Of a stretch of 64,000 bases of DNA, positions 29,056-41,600 are shown in pieces. A program made the translations under genes and the position numbers. How positions within the stretch are numbered: position 1 is the first letter of the stretch; each line of letters begins with the position of its first letter. The notes under the pieces are model-generated. The model ran no database searches. It worked only from the letters and a program-made list of their open reading frames with translations, and was not told where the DNA came from. The DNA is from Verrucomicrobiota bacterium (lineage in GTDB: Bacteria; Verrucomicrobiota; Kiritimatiellia; CAJWTS01), in NCBI GenBank assembly GCA_027623315.1, contig JAQBYD010000005.1, positions 1 to 64,000 of the forward strand, in the 5' to 3' direction.

Positions 29056-32000
29056 ATGAGCAGATCCATTAGCAGGGACAAGATCATCGCCGCAGTGATG
29101 GGACTCGTGCTCGTGTCATGTACGGCGGCGCTGGGGATTGATCGGCACGCGGAATCGGAGGGGCATTTCCTTTTTGTGTCTCCCGATAGTTCTGCGGTGC
29201 AGCAGATTCCGTTCACGACGGTCGTGGCTCGCGCCGAGATTGCGCGTGGGTTTACCGGGTTGAGCGTGCGCTGGCATGCCGACCGCGGGGTGCCTTCATC
29301 GATTTCCGGAGAGGATTTATTGGCGAGCGTCGGAGACGCGCCGGGCGCGACGCCGTCATCTGACGCGATCACCTTACTCACCGAGTTGGAGGAGCTTTAC
29401 GGCATCCAGGATGCAAATCAGGAATTCGAGGTCGAGAGGGTTTCCGTGTCTTCGGACGGCTGTCACCATGTCCGCCTGCGCCAACTGCATCAGGCTGTTC
29501 GCGTCGCGGGCGCGTCGCTCATCGTTCATTTCGGTGCCGATGGCAAGGCGCGCCGTGTCAACGGCCGCTATCGCCCCATACAGAACGTGCCGTCGATCCC
29601 ACGGCTGACCCCGGATCAGATCACGCAGATTGCGCAGAAAAATCTGGCCGCGATTGGATTGGGTGGCGGTGTGCTGGCTAAAGCGCCCGCGTTGTGCGTC
29701 TGGGCGAGTGCCCCGACGCCATTTCTCGCTTATGAGCTGACGATTTCCCGAGCGGCCGCCGGTGGAATGCCAGAGAAATGGCGTTATGTCATCGACGCAT
29801 TGACGGGCGAGGTGCGCGTGCGATTCAACGACATCAAGCATGTTGACCCGCCGTCGGAGTTTAGCGGGACTCCCGCGACGATCAGCGGAGAGGTCCTCGC
29901 GGGAGAAGGCGGCGCGGTGACGGCCATCGCAGGCTGGCGTGAGAACACCAGCGTTCACTACCTGACCAGCTTCTCGAACCTGTGGCAGGTGCTCAACGCG
30001 GGGAGCGAGGTCATATACAGCGACGGGGACACCTACGCTTTTCGTCCCACAAGCGACTGGGGCGCTAGCGACCCGGTAGAGATGTCCGCCGCGGTGAATG
30101 TCAATTCGGTTCAAACCTATTTTCGCGACATCCATGGACGGGACAGTTACGACGATTTCGGGACGATGATACCGGCGCTGGTCCATTTCGGTGTGAGCTT
30201 CGTGAACGCCTTCTGGGACGGAGAGAGCATGGTCTTCGGCGATGGAGATGGCATCGCGGCGAATTCGCTCGCCGTGCTTGACATCACCGGACATGAGTTA
30301 AGTCATGCCGTCACGGAGTACAGCGCTAACCTGATCTACGCCTACGAATCGGGCGCCTTGAACGAGTCGTTTTCAGACATCTTCGGCGCGTTGATAGAAT
30401 TCTACGCACAACCCGATGGACGGGCCAACTATCCCGACGCCGTGCCGGGCACGGCCGACTGGTTGATGGGCGAAGACACATGGCTGGAATCGACCGCGTT
30501 GCGCGATATGCGTAATCCGGGCAGCACCGAGACGCTTTCGGAGGGGAGTCAACAGCCCAGCCGGTACCTGGGCACGGACTGGTTCGAAGGGGCGGGAGAC
30601 AACGGCGGTGTCCACTTCAATAGCGGAGTTCAGAATTTCTTCTTCTACCTATTGGTTGAAGGAGGGGCCGGCGACAATGATGGCCTCGCCTATGACATCG
30701 ATGGGGTCGGGCTTTCGGCGGCGGAGCAGATCGCGTATCTGACCCTTACGGAGTATCTCTTCCCGAGCGCGGAGTATGCTGACGTTGCCGAGGCATGGAT
30801 CGCGGCGGCGGAGGAACTGGATGAGCAGGGCGTCACAACCAATGCGTCCTTCGCTGCAATCGAAGCCTGGGCGGCATGTGGTGTTCTCGAACTGGGGATC
30901 TGCACGCCGCCGGAGGGCTTCTCTGCCGGTCTGGATCTCAATTCCTACGAGCTGTTCCCGACATCGAAAGTCTACACGCTCACGAATCCGACAGACACGA
31001 ACCTGTACTGGGGCATCACGACGGCCGACCCGTGGGTTACCGTTTCGGAGACTGGGATCCTCCAGGCAGCGTTCACCATGACGAACGTCACCGTCGGCCT
31101 GGATTATGACATCATCACGAATTTCCCGGCCGGCCTCTATACGAGCGAAGTCGTATTCGCCAACGACGTACTGGATACGCGCACCTTCGAGCGGCCCGTC
31201 GTCGTGCGAGTCGGCGAGAATTACAGGTTTCAATCGGGTGTCATGGATTGGGTAGATCCTTCTGCCGGGGGACACGTGCTTATCGTGCATGTCCCAAACG
31301 AGGATGCGATCACGATTCCGACGGCGTTTGATCTCTCGTACTACGGTGAGACGTTCACGAATCTGCACGTTGCCAGGGAGGGGCTGATAGGACTGCTACC
31401 CGAGCCATCGCGCGGGGTGGAGAATGAGGATTTGCCGTCATTGCTGATGCCCGACGCCCTGATCTGTCCGTACTGGGACGACTTGGCCAGCCACCACTTA
31501 CCTGGAGCGGTCTACTACGGCGTCGTGGGGTCGCCACCCAATCGGGCGATGGTCATCTCGTGGCTGACCGTTCCGCACGCTGCGGATTCGTCCGAGCGGT
31601 TCTCGTTCCAGGTGCTGATTCACGAGGCGGTCACGAACGAAGAAAACGACATTACGTTTCAGTATCTTGACTGTCGGCAGGACAATGCTGCCATCGGCGG
31701 CGGCCGTAGCGCGACGATCGGCCTTGAAGACCAGGGCGGTGTCATGGCCCGGCGCGTGTCCTTCAACGGACAGGTGCCGATCGCCAACGATGACGCCATA
31801 CACTTCAGCACGTCTCTGGCACCGGACGTCGTCGACCCGACCGGGCGTTTCGCTGTGCATCAATATGCGCAAGGCTCTGTAACCTTCGAGCTGCGTTTTA
31901 ACGAATTCGTGCGAGGACTGGAGCTCTCGGACTTCACCCTCACCGGATCTGCGCCCGGGGCCACTATACAGAGTGTGTCGCATGGAGGATCGCGATACCT

Positions 32001-34785
32001 TGTCGATGTGGGCGGGATTAGCGGACTCGGAAGCGTGATCATCTCGGTCAATGCAAGTGCGGTGACCGACTTTTCCGGGAATCCCAACCCGGCGGTGGGT
32101 CCGTTCATCTTCGTGGTGCCCCTCGTGCAGTCGGTGTTCTTTGATGATATGGAGCAAGGCGTGGGGGACTGGCTCGCCCAGGAGGAGGATGTCACCGAGA
32201 TTATAAGTTCCGGATGGGAGTGGGGGCCTCCGACAGGGATCGGGGGGCCGCCATCCGCTTACAGTGGCGCTAGTTGCTGGGGCGTCTACCTTGGCGACGG
32301 CGGCACCTACAGTAATTTCGCGAATACATGGCTGCAGGCTCCACCGCTTCACGTGGGTGACGATCCTTCGGTCGAATTCCGGCTGTGGAAGGATACCGAG
32401 GCGGGCTATGACTTTCTGTATGTTGAAGTCTCCAAGGGCCAGGGCTGGGACCGCGTCGCTGCTTTCAGTGGATACTCCGGTGCCTGGCAGTTGATACAAC
32501 TCGAATTGGATGAAGATACCTATGCGAACGAGACGATTTATGTTCGATTCCGCTTGGTGGCGGACGCATCGCTCAGCTTCTTCCATGGCGCCTACGTGGA
32601 TGACTTTGCGATCCAGAGCCGTCGCGCGGATGGACTGTGGGTGCAGGCATACCTTCCGTTAAATGCGGCGCCCTCGACGATTAACCCCATCGGATTCACG
32701 CTATACAATACATCCACGCAGACATTCCCGGATGTGCAGGCACACGTCAGTACTCTCAATACCGGCGCGAGCGTGCCGGGCCTTGATACGATCGACTACG
32801 GTGATCTCCTCGCCGGAGCGCTGACGAACGGCTCCGGCACCGTGAACCTTTCGCTCGCGGATGCGTCCCAGTTTGTTGGCCCGACCGTATTCCTGGTCTA
32901 TTCCGTCACGAGTTCCGCGGGGTACGCCGCGACGCAATTCCTGCCGTTCGAGGTGATCGGGATTCCGTTTACCGTCGGTGCGCATGTCCTGAGGGCGAGG
33001 TCATCCGGCAGCGTCAGCGATTGGCAGGGGGAGCCCCTGCAGGGCAATGGCGGTGTCGGGTCTGCAGTCTTCCAGCTTATCGGCGCCGGCAGCAACGGGT
33101 CGCCCGACCCACCGCGCGCGGACGGCGGCGTAACCGGCGACGATGCGCTCCTATACAGTGTGTCACCATTGTCCGCGATCGGGCGCTTCGGAGAGGGCGC
33201 CGGCATCCCGGAGGATGAGGGGCAATTCTCCAAGATCTTCCACCATAATCTTGGCAGTGGCTCCAAGGTGTTTGTTCGGGCGTGGGACGGAGCCAGCTTT
33301 CTCGGATCGGTCGCCTACGGCGATTCCAGCCGCTTCACACTGACCGGGGAGTCCTTGCTGGAGCATGATTTTGGCTCTTGGAATGTGATTAATCCAACCG
33401 ATGATCTTCGCGACACCAATGGGGACGGTGTGCCGGACAGTTACTATATTGCGGCTGGCCAGAATCCGTTTGCGTCCGGGGGTCTCTCGCTGGTGTGGGC
33501 GCCCTCTCCAGGATCGAGTGTGGTCAGTGGCTTGTCCAGACCTGGGCGTGTTGCCGCCACCGCTACGCACGTCTACATCGCGGATACGCGTCACGACCGC
33601 GTCCTCGTAGCCAGTCTTTCACTGGATACGATCATTCAGAGCTATGGTTCGTTCGGCACCGGCGACGGGCAGTTCGCTTGGCCCGAGGGTTTAACATACG
33701 ATCCCGCCAGTGGCCGACTGTACGTCGCTGACACAAAGAACGATCGGGTCGTGGCCCTCAATATCAGTGGATCGGGGCTGCTCTCGTTCAACTTCGCCTT
33801 TAACGGTACCGCGAGTCCGGTGGGGGCACTGAATACCCCTTACGATGTGGCCACGGATTCCTCGGGCAACATCTATGTTACGGATACGGACAATAACCAG
33901 ATCCAGAAGTTCAACAAACTGGGCGAGTATCTGGATTCGGCCGGCGGATACTATAAGCCGAGCGGAATCGCCGTCGACAGCGCGGATCGTGTGATTGTCG
34001 CGGATACGGATCACCACCAGGTGAAAGTTCTGGACACCGATCTGGACAGCATCATTACCTTCGGCAGCCTCGGTACGGCGATCGGCGAACTGCAGCGCCC
34101 GATCGGTATTGGCATCGGTATCGGCGACCGCATCTACGTGGTTGAACAGGTTAATCATCGCATTCAGATCTTTAGCGCCGCACCGACCCCGACCTCGCTG
34201 GGCGCGTACAAGCCTCCCAGCGGCGCACACGGCGGTGGCGACGACGAGTTGCGCCTTCCGCAGGGCGCCTGGCCCGTTCTCACCGGTGATCGGCACCTCG
34301 TGTATGTCGCTGACTCGTGGAACGATCGGGTTAAGTGCATGGAACTGATCACGGATGGCGATCAAGACGGTATGGAAGACCTCTGGGAGGACCGGAACGG
34401 TCTGGACAGCACGATCGACGACTCGCTCCTCGACAAGGATCTGGACGGAGTCAGCAACGTCGGCGAGTACCGCTTCGGCTCCGATCCCGACAACCCGACG
34501 TCGTTCCCCTTCTCGACGGATGGTGGCAACGAGCAGTTCTTTGTCCGCGCGGTGGCACTTGGCGCGGGTGGCTCCGGTCATGCGGCCGAGGGCAGCCGCG
34601 GCGTCGTATTCAGCTTTGACGCTTCCGAGAGCGGCATCTACGAGATCCAGCATTGCGACGACATTGCCGGCGGCGCCTGGAACGCCGGAACGCTCGTCTA
34701 CGCGGATGCAGACGGCGTGATTACCGTGACCAATTCCGTGCCGAACTCGAGCCGTTTCTTCCGTGTTCGGTGGTTGAATCCGTAA
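29056..34785 (+). CDS. Giant secreted M4 (thermolysin-type) metallopeptidase with FTP/PepSY-like propeptide, NHL repeats and TSP3-like region
   Basis: Zn motif HELSHAVTEYSANLIYAYESGALNESFSDIFG; propeptide QEFEVERVSVSSDGCHHVRLRQLHQAVRVAGASLIVHFGADGK; NHL-type strings (DSSGNIYVTDTDNNQIQKFNKLG); DKDLDGVSNVGEYRFGSDP. Confidence 0.9.
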   Translation: MSRSISRDKIIAAVMGLVLVSCTAALGIDRHAESEGHFLFVSPDSSAVQQIPFTTVVARAEIARGFTGLSVRWHADRGVPSSISGEDLLASVGDAPGATPSSDAITLLTELEELYGIQDANQEFEVERVSVSSDGCHHVRLRQLHQAVRVAGASLIVHFGADGKARRVNGRYRPIQNVPSIPRLTPDQITQIAQKNLAAIGLGGGVLAKAPALCVWASAPTPFLAYELTISRAAAGGMPEKWRYVIDALTGEVRVRFNDIKHVDPPSEFSGTPATISGEVLAGEGGAVTAIAGWRENTSVHYLTSFSNLWQVLNAGSEVIYSDGDTYAFRPTSDWGASDPVEMSAAVNVNSVQTYFRDIHGRDSYDDFGTMIPALVHFGVSFVNAFWDGESMVFGDGDGIAANSLAVLDITGHELSHAVTEYSANLIYAYESGALNESFSDIFGALIEFYAQPDGRANYPDAVPGTADWLMGEDTWLESTALRDMRNPGSTETLSEGSQQPSRYLGTDWFEGAGDNGGVHFNSGVQNFFFYLLVEGGAGDNDGLAYDIDGVGLSAAEQIAYLTLTEYLFPSAEYADVAEAWIAAAEELDEQGVTTNASFAAIEAWAACGVLELGICTPPEGFSAGLDLNSYELFPTSKVYTLTNPTDTNLYWGITTADPWVTVSETGILQAAFTMTNVTVGLDYDIITNFPAGLYTSEVVFANDVLDTRTFERPVVVRVGENYRFQSGVMDWVDPSAGGHVLIVHVPNEDAITIPTAFDLSYYGETFTNLHVAREGLIGLLPEPSRGVENEDLPSLLMPDALICPYWDDLASHHLPGAVYYGVVGSPPNRAMVISWLTVPHAADSSERFSFQVLIHEAVTNEENDITFQYLDCRQDNAAIGGGRSATIGLEDQGGVMARRVSFNGQVPIANDDAIHFSTSLAPDVVDPTGRFAVHQYAQGSVTFELRFNEFVRGLELSDFTLTGSAPGATIQSVSHGGSRYLVDVGGISGLGSVIISVNASAVTDFSGNPNPAVGPFIFVVPLVQSVFFDDMEQGVGDWLAQEEDVTEIISSGWEWGPPTGIGGPPSAYSGASCWGVYLGDGGTYSNFANTWLQAPPLHVGDDPSVEFRLWKDTEAGYDFLYVEVSKGQGWDRVAAFSGYSGAWQLIQLELDEDTYANETIYVRFRLVADASLSFFHGAYVDDFAIQSRRADGLWVQAYLPLNAAPSTINPIGFTLYNTSTQTFPDVQAHVSTLNTGASVPGLDTIDYGDLLAGALTNGSGTVNLSLADASQFVGPTVFLVYSVTSSAGYAATQFLPFEVIGIPFTVGAHVLRARSSGSVSDWQGEPLQGNGGVGSAVFQLIGAGSNGSPDPPRADGGVTGDDALLYSVSPLSAIGRFGEGAGIPEDEGQFSKIFHHNLGSGSKVFVRAWDGASFLGSVAYGDSSRFTLTGESLLEHDFGSWNVINPTDDLRDTNGDGVPDSYYIAAGQNPFASGGLSLVWAPSPGSSVVSGLSRPGRVAATATHVYIADTRHDRVLVASLSLDTIIQSYGSFGTGDGQFAWPEGLTYDPASGRLYVADTKNDRVVALNISGSGLLSFNFAFNGTASPVGALNTPYDVATDSSGNIYVTDTDNNQIQKFNKLGEYLDSAGGYYKPSGIAVDSADRVIVADTDHHQVKVLDTDLDSIITFGSLGTAIGELQRPIGIGIGIGDRIYVVEQVNHRIQIFSAAPTPTSLGAYKPPSGAHGGGDDELRLPQGAWPVLTGDRHLVYVADSWNDRVKCMELITDGDQDGMEDLWEDRNGLDSTIDDSLLDKDLDGVSNVGEYRFGSDPDNPTSFPFSTDGGNEQFFVRAVALGAGGSGHAAEGSRGVVFSFDASESGIYEIQHCDDIAGGAWNAGTLVYADADGVITVTNSVPNSSRFFRVRWLNP

Positions 34786-35459
34786 TGAGTCAAGCCTTGG
34801 TCAAATCCATGCACAGTGGCAGCCCCAAAGTAGAAGCGGCGTCCCGCCGCTTTCCAGCACTCATATCAGGACTCATATCAGCACTCATGGCGCGTTCCGT
34901 GAAAGAAAGCGGCGGGACGCCGCTTCTACTTTGGGGCGAAGCTCGGACACTTGGATGGTTCGGGACCGCACTTCTCGTGACCGCGTTGCTTGTACCACCC
35001 GCCAGGGCTATCGCCGAAGACACGGCGACCACCCCTCCGCCCACGCGCACTTTCAACGACGTGAAGGACCAGTTGAACGCCATGGTTGCGGAAGAGCGCG
35101 AGTCCGTGAAGAAGAGCCGCGAGATGGTCGCCGGGATTTCACGATTGGGCGTCCGCGAGTTGAAAATTCGCGACCGGATCCTGGCGGCGGACCCGCAGTT
35201 GAAAGCGCTCAGCAAGAGTGGCGGCGACGCCGAATCCGGGCAAGAGCGCGGTTCGCGTGAGAAGATTCTCGAGCGCCGCCTGCGCGAGAAGAGCGAAGTG
35301 TTGGCTTCGATGATGGATGAGAAACAGGCCCTCATCGACGAACATGCGAAGCTCCAGCTCAAGATTAACGACCTGAGACAGCAGAAAGACTCTCTTTTTG
35401 AAGAGGTGCGTCCGAAAGGCCCCGAAAAGGCGGCGGGAGCCTCCAACGCTAAGCCTTGA
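34785..35459 (+). CDS. Secreted coiled-coil protein carrying an in-frame palindromic insertion
   Basis: ATG overlaps the upstream TAA (TAATG); hydrophobic segment WFGTALLVTALLVPPARAIA then coiled-coil; residues PKVEAASRRFPALISGLISALMARSVKESGGTPLLLWG are encoded by the palindrome. Confidence 0.65.
   Translation: MSQALVKSMHSGSPKVEAASRRFPALISGLISALMARSVKESGGTPLLLWGEARTLGWFGTALLVTALLVPPARAIAEDTATTPPPTRTFNDVKDQLNAMVAEERESVKKSREMVAGISRLGVRELKIRDRILAADPQLKALSKSGGDAESGQERGSREKILERRLREKSEVLASMMDEKQALIDEHAKLQLKINDLRQQKDSLFEEVRPKGPEKAAGASNAKP
34823..34936. repeat. 114-bp palindromic element with 32-bp perfect arms
   Basis: CCCCAAAGTAGAAGCGGCGTCCCGCCGCTTTC (34823-34854) and exact reverse complement (34905-34936); 50-nt loop with actcatatcag direct repeats. 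Confidence 0.95.
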
Positions 35460-35623
35460 ACCGTCAGCCCTGAACTTATGCTTGAAAACGCTCGAGGTTC
35501 TGGTATTTGAGCTCTCTTACATGGCAATTTTTCTCAGAATTGGTGCATAGATCACCACCCGGCGGCAACTGGTATATAGAGAGCAAGATAGGTCTGTAGG
35601 GAAATTCGCAATCTTGAGATAGC

Positions 35624-38600
35624 ATGAAATTTGATACAAAGACTACCATCGCGATGGTTGCGGTGCTGCTTGGCTTCAGCAGTGCCCAGGTGCATGCACT
35701 AGAGACGATCTCGCTGAGCGCCAACCCATCCAGCGGGGGTGATGTCTCAATCATCAATATTTCTGACGGCTCTGCCTCCGGGCAGGGCTACTTTGTGCAG
35801 GACACCAGCGCCACGGCCAGCGACACGATCAATATCGAAGCGATTGCCGCCGCCGGTTTTTCGTTTGTTCGTTGGAATGTGATTCTGGGTTCGGGCATCA
35901 TCTCGAATGCTAACGAGAGTATCGCGAACCTTACGTTCCTCGCGGATGGCGCAAATCACAGCATCCAGGCCCTCTTCGAGCTCACGCCCGCAACGATCAT
36001 TGTCAGCGCGGACGGCACGCCGCCGAACGGCTCGGTCCTCATCGAAAATATCAGCGAGGCATTGATCGTGGGCCCATCGAATACGGTTCAACTGATTGAT
36101 GTAGATATCGGTGAAGTCATTCGCGTCACGGCCTTTCCGTCCAACGGGTTCGTCTTCTCCCAGTGGACCGGGCTCACTCCATTTTCCGGTGAGCCCAACC
36201 CCGCTACGTTTAACGGTGACGGGAACAACTACAGTTTCACGGCCGTCTTCGTGCCGGTGCCCCCGAGCCAGGTGCAGTATAACATTATCTCGGTGAACTC
36301 CCTGGGCGAGACGGTCGGTGATCCTCAACCGCATGTCGGTCTGGCGCTTGTGGATGAAGACTCCTTCCAGAGTGCCAGCGTAACGTCGCCGCACCCGGAC
36401 CCGACCGAGCCGGAGGGCAAGCGTTCGGTCGTGAATGGCTGGAGCGCGATTGGATCAGCCCCGGCGGCCGGCACCGGTGACAACGTGCCGCAGTTTCAGA
36501 TCACGGCGGATACGGTGGTGACCTGGAGTTGGACCCTGCAGTTCGGTTTGACGCTTACGGTTGATGGTAACGGCACGGCCGTCGCTTCGCCCGGTGCGAT
36601 CGACGAGAACTGGTATACAGAAGGGACCGTCGTCTCGCTAGAGGCCTTCGCCGATGCCGGGGAGGAATTTCAGTTCTGGGGTGGCGATATCAACAGCCTG
36701 CAGCCGACGGCGAGCGTCGTCATGGCTTCAAGCAAGGACGTGACGGCCGTTTTTGGCGCTCCTCTAGATCGCGACGGCGACGGCATGCCCGACGGTTGGG
36801 AGGATAAACATGGTCTGGACCCGCTGAACGCTGACGGCCTCGAAGGTGCTTTCGGCGACCCGGACGGCGATGATCTTCCCAATATCCAGGAGTACTTCAT
36901 CTCGCTCGATGTCACCAACGCGCTTTTTGAGATCAGTCCGGTCAATGCGGACAGCGACGGGGACGGGATGGATGATGGATACGAAGCGCTGTTTATCGGT
37001 TCATCGAGTAACTCCGGCGCCTCGATCAATAGTATAGCACCGGTTTCCATCATCGGGGAGAACGGTCCCAGCGGCAATCCTGACGGCGACTTTCTATGGA
37101 ATACGCAGACTGGATACGAAACCGAGATCGGACTGCAGAATCTTCAGGAATACCTCGGCCCGGACGGGATCGCTCCGGGTATCTTTACGAACATTACCGT
37201 CGGCCTCAACAGCGGGCGTATTGTGAACAAGCGGGTGGAAAATCCGGATGACAGTGACCCTGCCGATCAGAGCTTCTCCAATACAACGGATTCTGAGATC
37301 GGCGGCACAGGTCTGCTCGAGGGTGACGGCTTTGACGATGGCTTCGAGTACTCGTGGGACCAATGGCAGGCCGTGCATGGTGGCGATCCGGTATTCGACC
37401 CTCTCAACCACCGCGTTCCGGATCGCTTCGGCGAACCGGCACTGCCGCTTTCAGTCGCCGTGCACGACTTCAACGGAGACGGGTTTCTGGACATGGCCGT
37501 CGCCAATTCCGGGCAGGAGACGGTGACCATTCTGCCGGGCATTGAAGGTGGTGGGTTTGAGGCCGTTGCGATGACCATCGACGTTGGCGCGACGCCCGTG
37601 GCCCTGGAGCAGATCGATGCGGATGGTGTCGGAGATTCGGACGATATCGTGGTCGTGAACCAGGGCGACAACACTGTCTCGATCCTGATCCACAGCAACG
37701 AGCTTTTCTACCTCGACCCGACTGATTATCCGGTAGGCGGGACGCCCACCGCGCTTGTCGTCGCTGATTTTAATGATGACGGCAAGGATGACTTTGCCGT
37801 CGCGAACGGCGCGGGTAACTCGGTGTCGGTGTATACGAATGTCGGTGATCCAGAGGGAACGTTCGCCTTGTCCGATACGGTTGCCGTCGGGAACAATCCA
37901 TCATCGCTCGACGCCGGGGCGGTGTTCAGCGAGGTGGATTCGGGAACGAACGATCTCGTCGTAGCCAACGCTGATGACGACAGTGTCTCCGTGCTTCAGA
38001 ACAACGGAGATGCGACCTTCACGGTATTCGGCTCGTTCCCGGTTGGCGACGATCCGCGTAGCATCGTGTTGCGTGCGTTCGAGGGAGGCACATTCGTTGG
38101 CGAAGATTTGGTTGTCGATCCGATTAATGACGTGGCCGTAGCCTGTTTCGGATCGGATGATGTACGCAGTTACCGCGGCGACGGCGCCGGGGGCTTTACG
38201 GCTGAAACCATCGCTTTCATCGGTGAGAATCGCGGCCCGCGACATCTCGCGAGCGGCCACTTCAACTCGGAGATCCCGACGCCGAACTTCGACCTCGACC
38301 TCGTCGTTGTCAACCAACGCGTCGACTCGGCGAGTACCCTTCTCGGCTCTGCGCTGGATCATGCGTTCTTTCTGGCGTTTACCGTAGACACCGGACCGAC
38401 GCCGGTGTGGGTCGAGGTCATTGATCTGAACGGTGACGGGCTCGATGACGTGGTGATTGTCACGCGTGACAACGATACCGTCGCGACATACCTTGGCGGC
38501 GGCGATTCCACACTCTCGGCCCTGAACGTCTTTAACACGGCCGACCGGGTCACAGACCGGCGCTTTAACCCGGGTGACATTCACACGCTTCCACCCGATT

Positions 38601-41600
38601 TTGGCCGGTCGGACTATGATTTGCAGTACAATCCGGAGACCGGTGGCGTGGGTCAGTGGCTGTCTGATGATTTGGAGTACAATGCCTGGAACTTGGCGAC
38701 GAATTCCATTCTGCGAACGGACTTTCCGAATCGCCGACGCTGCTCGCATCCATTTTTCTGGGACGCTGATTTCGACCGCATGCCAGACGGATGGGAAATG
38801 GCTTTTGGGTATGATCCGTGGGACCGCGATACGGACGACAATGCCCCGGACGACGGGGATGAGAATCCCGACGGGGACTGGTTCGCCCAGACGGTCGCTA
38901 CCAACGATCTCACCGGTGAGGCCGAGACGATCTACCACCACGACGTTTTGCTGGCCAACGATTTCAACCCCTTCACCGGGTATGGGTGGCTCTTACCTAC
39001 GCTCGCCGCTGCCGGGCCCGATACGGTTCAGTATGTGAACTATGAAGAGCTGATCGGCCCACGCCGCATGGCTGCCATAACCGCGAATGACCCGGATGAT
39101 ACGGCGACACATCCATTGAAGGTCGACACCGACGGTGACGGTATATGGGACGGGTGGGAGTGGTACGTTGGACTGGATGCCCGGGTGGCCGGGGACCAGG
39201 AATCTGATCGAGACGGGGACGGTCTGATCGATCTCGATGAGTTCCGCAGCTTCAACACCTCGTCCAACAACCAGGCGGCGCTGACCCCACTCGTGGAGTG
39301 GGGCAATAAGATCGCCCCGACGGATCCGTTTGATGGCGACACCGACTGGGATCAGGTAGGTGATGGCGGTGAGCGCGCGGCGTTTAACTTTGCCGCGCTC
39401 GATGGGAAGTTCAACCCGGTGGTTGACGAAGACACCGGGGAAGTCACCTACTTTCACTTTACCGGCGGAGGACTGAATCCCACGACCGCAGACACCGACG
39501 GTGACTTTTTGCCCGACGCATGGGAAGTGCGCTATGCGGGGGCTCCGGGCGGTACGGACGAAGTAGCGGCTATCGAAGGCGGCATGGATGGGACCGGCGC
39601 TGACGCCCTGACCGATTCCGATGGGGATGGCCTGCTCAACTACCAGGAGTACATGATCAGTGCGGTCTATCACTGGCAGCGCGCGTACAACAGCGGAGCC
39701 GCGGCCTGGACGCCCAATCGGGGCCTCTACGGCTACGAGCCGTATGACTTCTTCGATCCGGCTCTGTCAGACGGAGGCGAGGTCTTTGTGGGGCCGGGCG
39801 GGCGCGCACCAAAGACCTGGGACCCGCACTTCATGGTCAACGCATTTGTCCCCTTCACCTTCGTGACGGGCGTTCCGCCTGAATTGTGTTTCTCCTCGAC
39901 GGACCCGCGCGACATCGACAGCGACCTGGATGGGATGGATGACTTCTGGGAGGTCTTCCACGGCTTGAATCCGATATTCGGCGTTGAGGATGTGCTGGCG
40001 AGCAAGATCCTGTGCCCAATCCGCATCATCGTACCGCCGCCACTCACGCTCGCCGATATCGATGTGCGCATCTCCCCGTGGGTGTCGGGAAGACCCTTTA
40101 TCGATGTCGATCAAGACGAGATCGGCAATATCTACGAAGCCGTCGTGCCCGATTCCACCGTGCCGCCGCCGTTTCATCACACCGATCCAAGCCCTTTCTG
40201 GATGACAGATACCAGCGATCCCGAGAGTCATGTCAATCTATACTACTGGCTGGGCAATACGTTCGGATTTCCGGTTGACTGGTGGTTCTGGGATACGCCG
40301 GGCCAAGCCTTCCCGATCCCGATTGCAGCACCGACGTACCTGTTCAGCTTCGAGATCAATGAGGGATTCGACACCGATAACGACAATATCGCGGACATCG
40401 CTGAGATTGTGGGTCAACCGACCTCGCCGGGAGCCACCGATCCCCAGTCGAGCGAATCTCCCATCAAGCGGCGTGCGATGTATCTGAACGGCAACGCCCT
40501 GGTGAGGACACGGCATGACTACTTCCAGGAGCCCGAGGATCTGCGCACCTTCAGTGTGGAGTGCTGGTCGCGATCCGAGAATCCGGGGGCGGGACACCCG
40601 CAGATTCTGGTCGAACGTCCTATGAACGTTTTGAACCTTAATGTGATGGACTTTTCGCCGGGCATCCGTGCCAACTTCCGCATAGGATTGAACGAGAACG
40701 GTGCGCCGTTCGCCTTGTATCACGGCTCAACAAAGGACATCATATTCGTTGTGGCGCAGGCGTCTCCCGCCTTCACCCCGCTCGCGAATGAGTGGTGTCA
40801 CATTGCTGCGACCTATGGCGGATCGGTGCAGAGCAACGGTTTCTGGGTGGGCAAACTCACGCTGTATGTGGATGGGGAGATCGCCGCGCAGACCCCTTCG
40901 TCTGAGATTCCTGTTAACGGTTGGTTCGGCCCCCTGTCGGAGGACTTTCTCGACGTGGGATTCATCGTTCCCGCTCCAATCGTGATGGGTGCTGAAGACA
41001 GAAATCCCAGTGGGTGGATCGATAACGAGCAGGCGTGGATCGGCGTCCCGCGAGGGCTGAATAACGAGGCCGTGAATGGACCGCCGGCACCTACAAATTT
41101 CTTCCAGGGATGGATTGACGAGGTCCGAATCTGGGACGGCGAACTGACCCAGATAGAGGTTCGCTCCAATATGATGAACCGTTTCACGCGAGCCGACGTG
41201 ATGAAGCACGTCATTGATCTCGGGGAAGTGAACACGACAAACAACATCTTTACTTTCGTCATGACCAATCTGCTCTATTCCTTTGGTTTCGATGACCTTC
41301 CAGACCCGGATCACAGCCCCGTGGCCCCGGACGGATTCGCGTTTCTCAATGGTCGGCCGACAGATCACATCAATGTGCGGTGGTGGGGGCAGTCCGCTCT
41401 GCGGTCTACGGCATACGACGAGTATCGCTACATCCCGTGGCTTGAGAACAAGGTGAATCATTTTCCGCGGACGCCTCCGCATGATACGGCGACGATCGCG
41501 GGTCTGGTCAGCAATGTTTTTCTCAATAACGCTGAACCCTATGGCTTCCGCTATCTACATGGCATTCGCTATGGCCTGGAGCACAACATCTGGCAGGCGG

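Noticed and set aside
29374-34653. Large minus-strand ORFs opposite the M4 peptidase gene
   Set aside because: Antisense shadows with no recognisable domain; the plus-strand protein is well supported.
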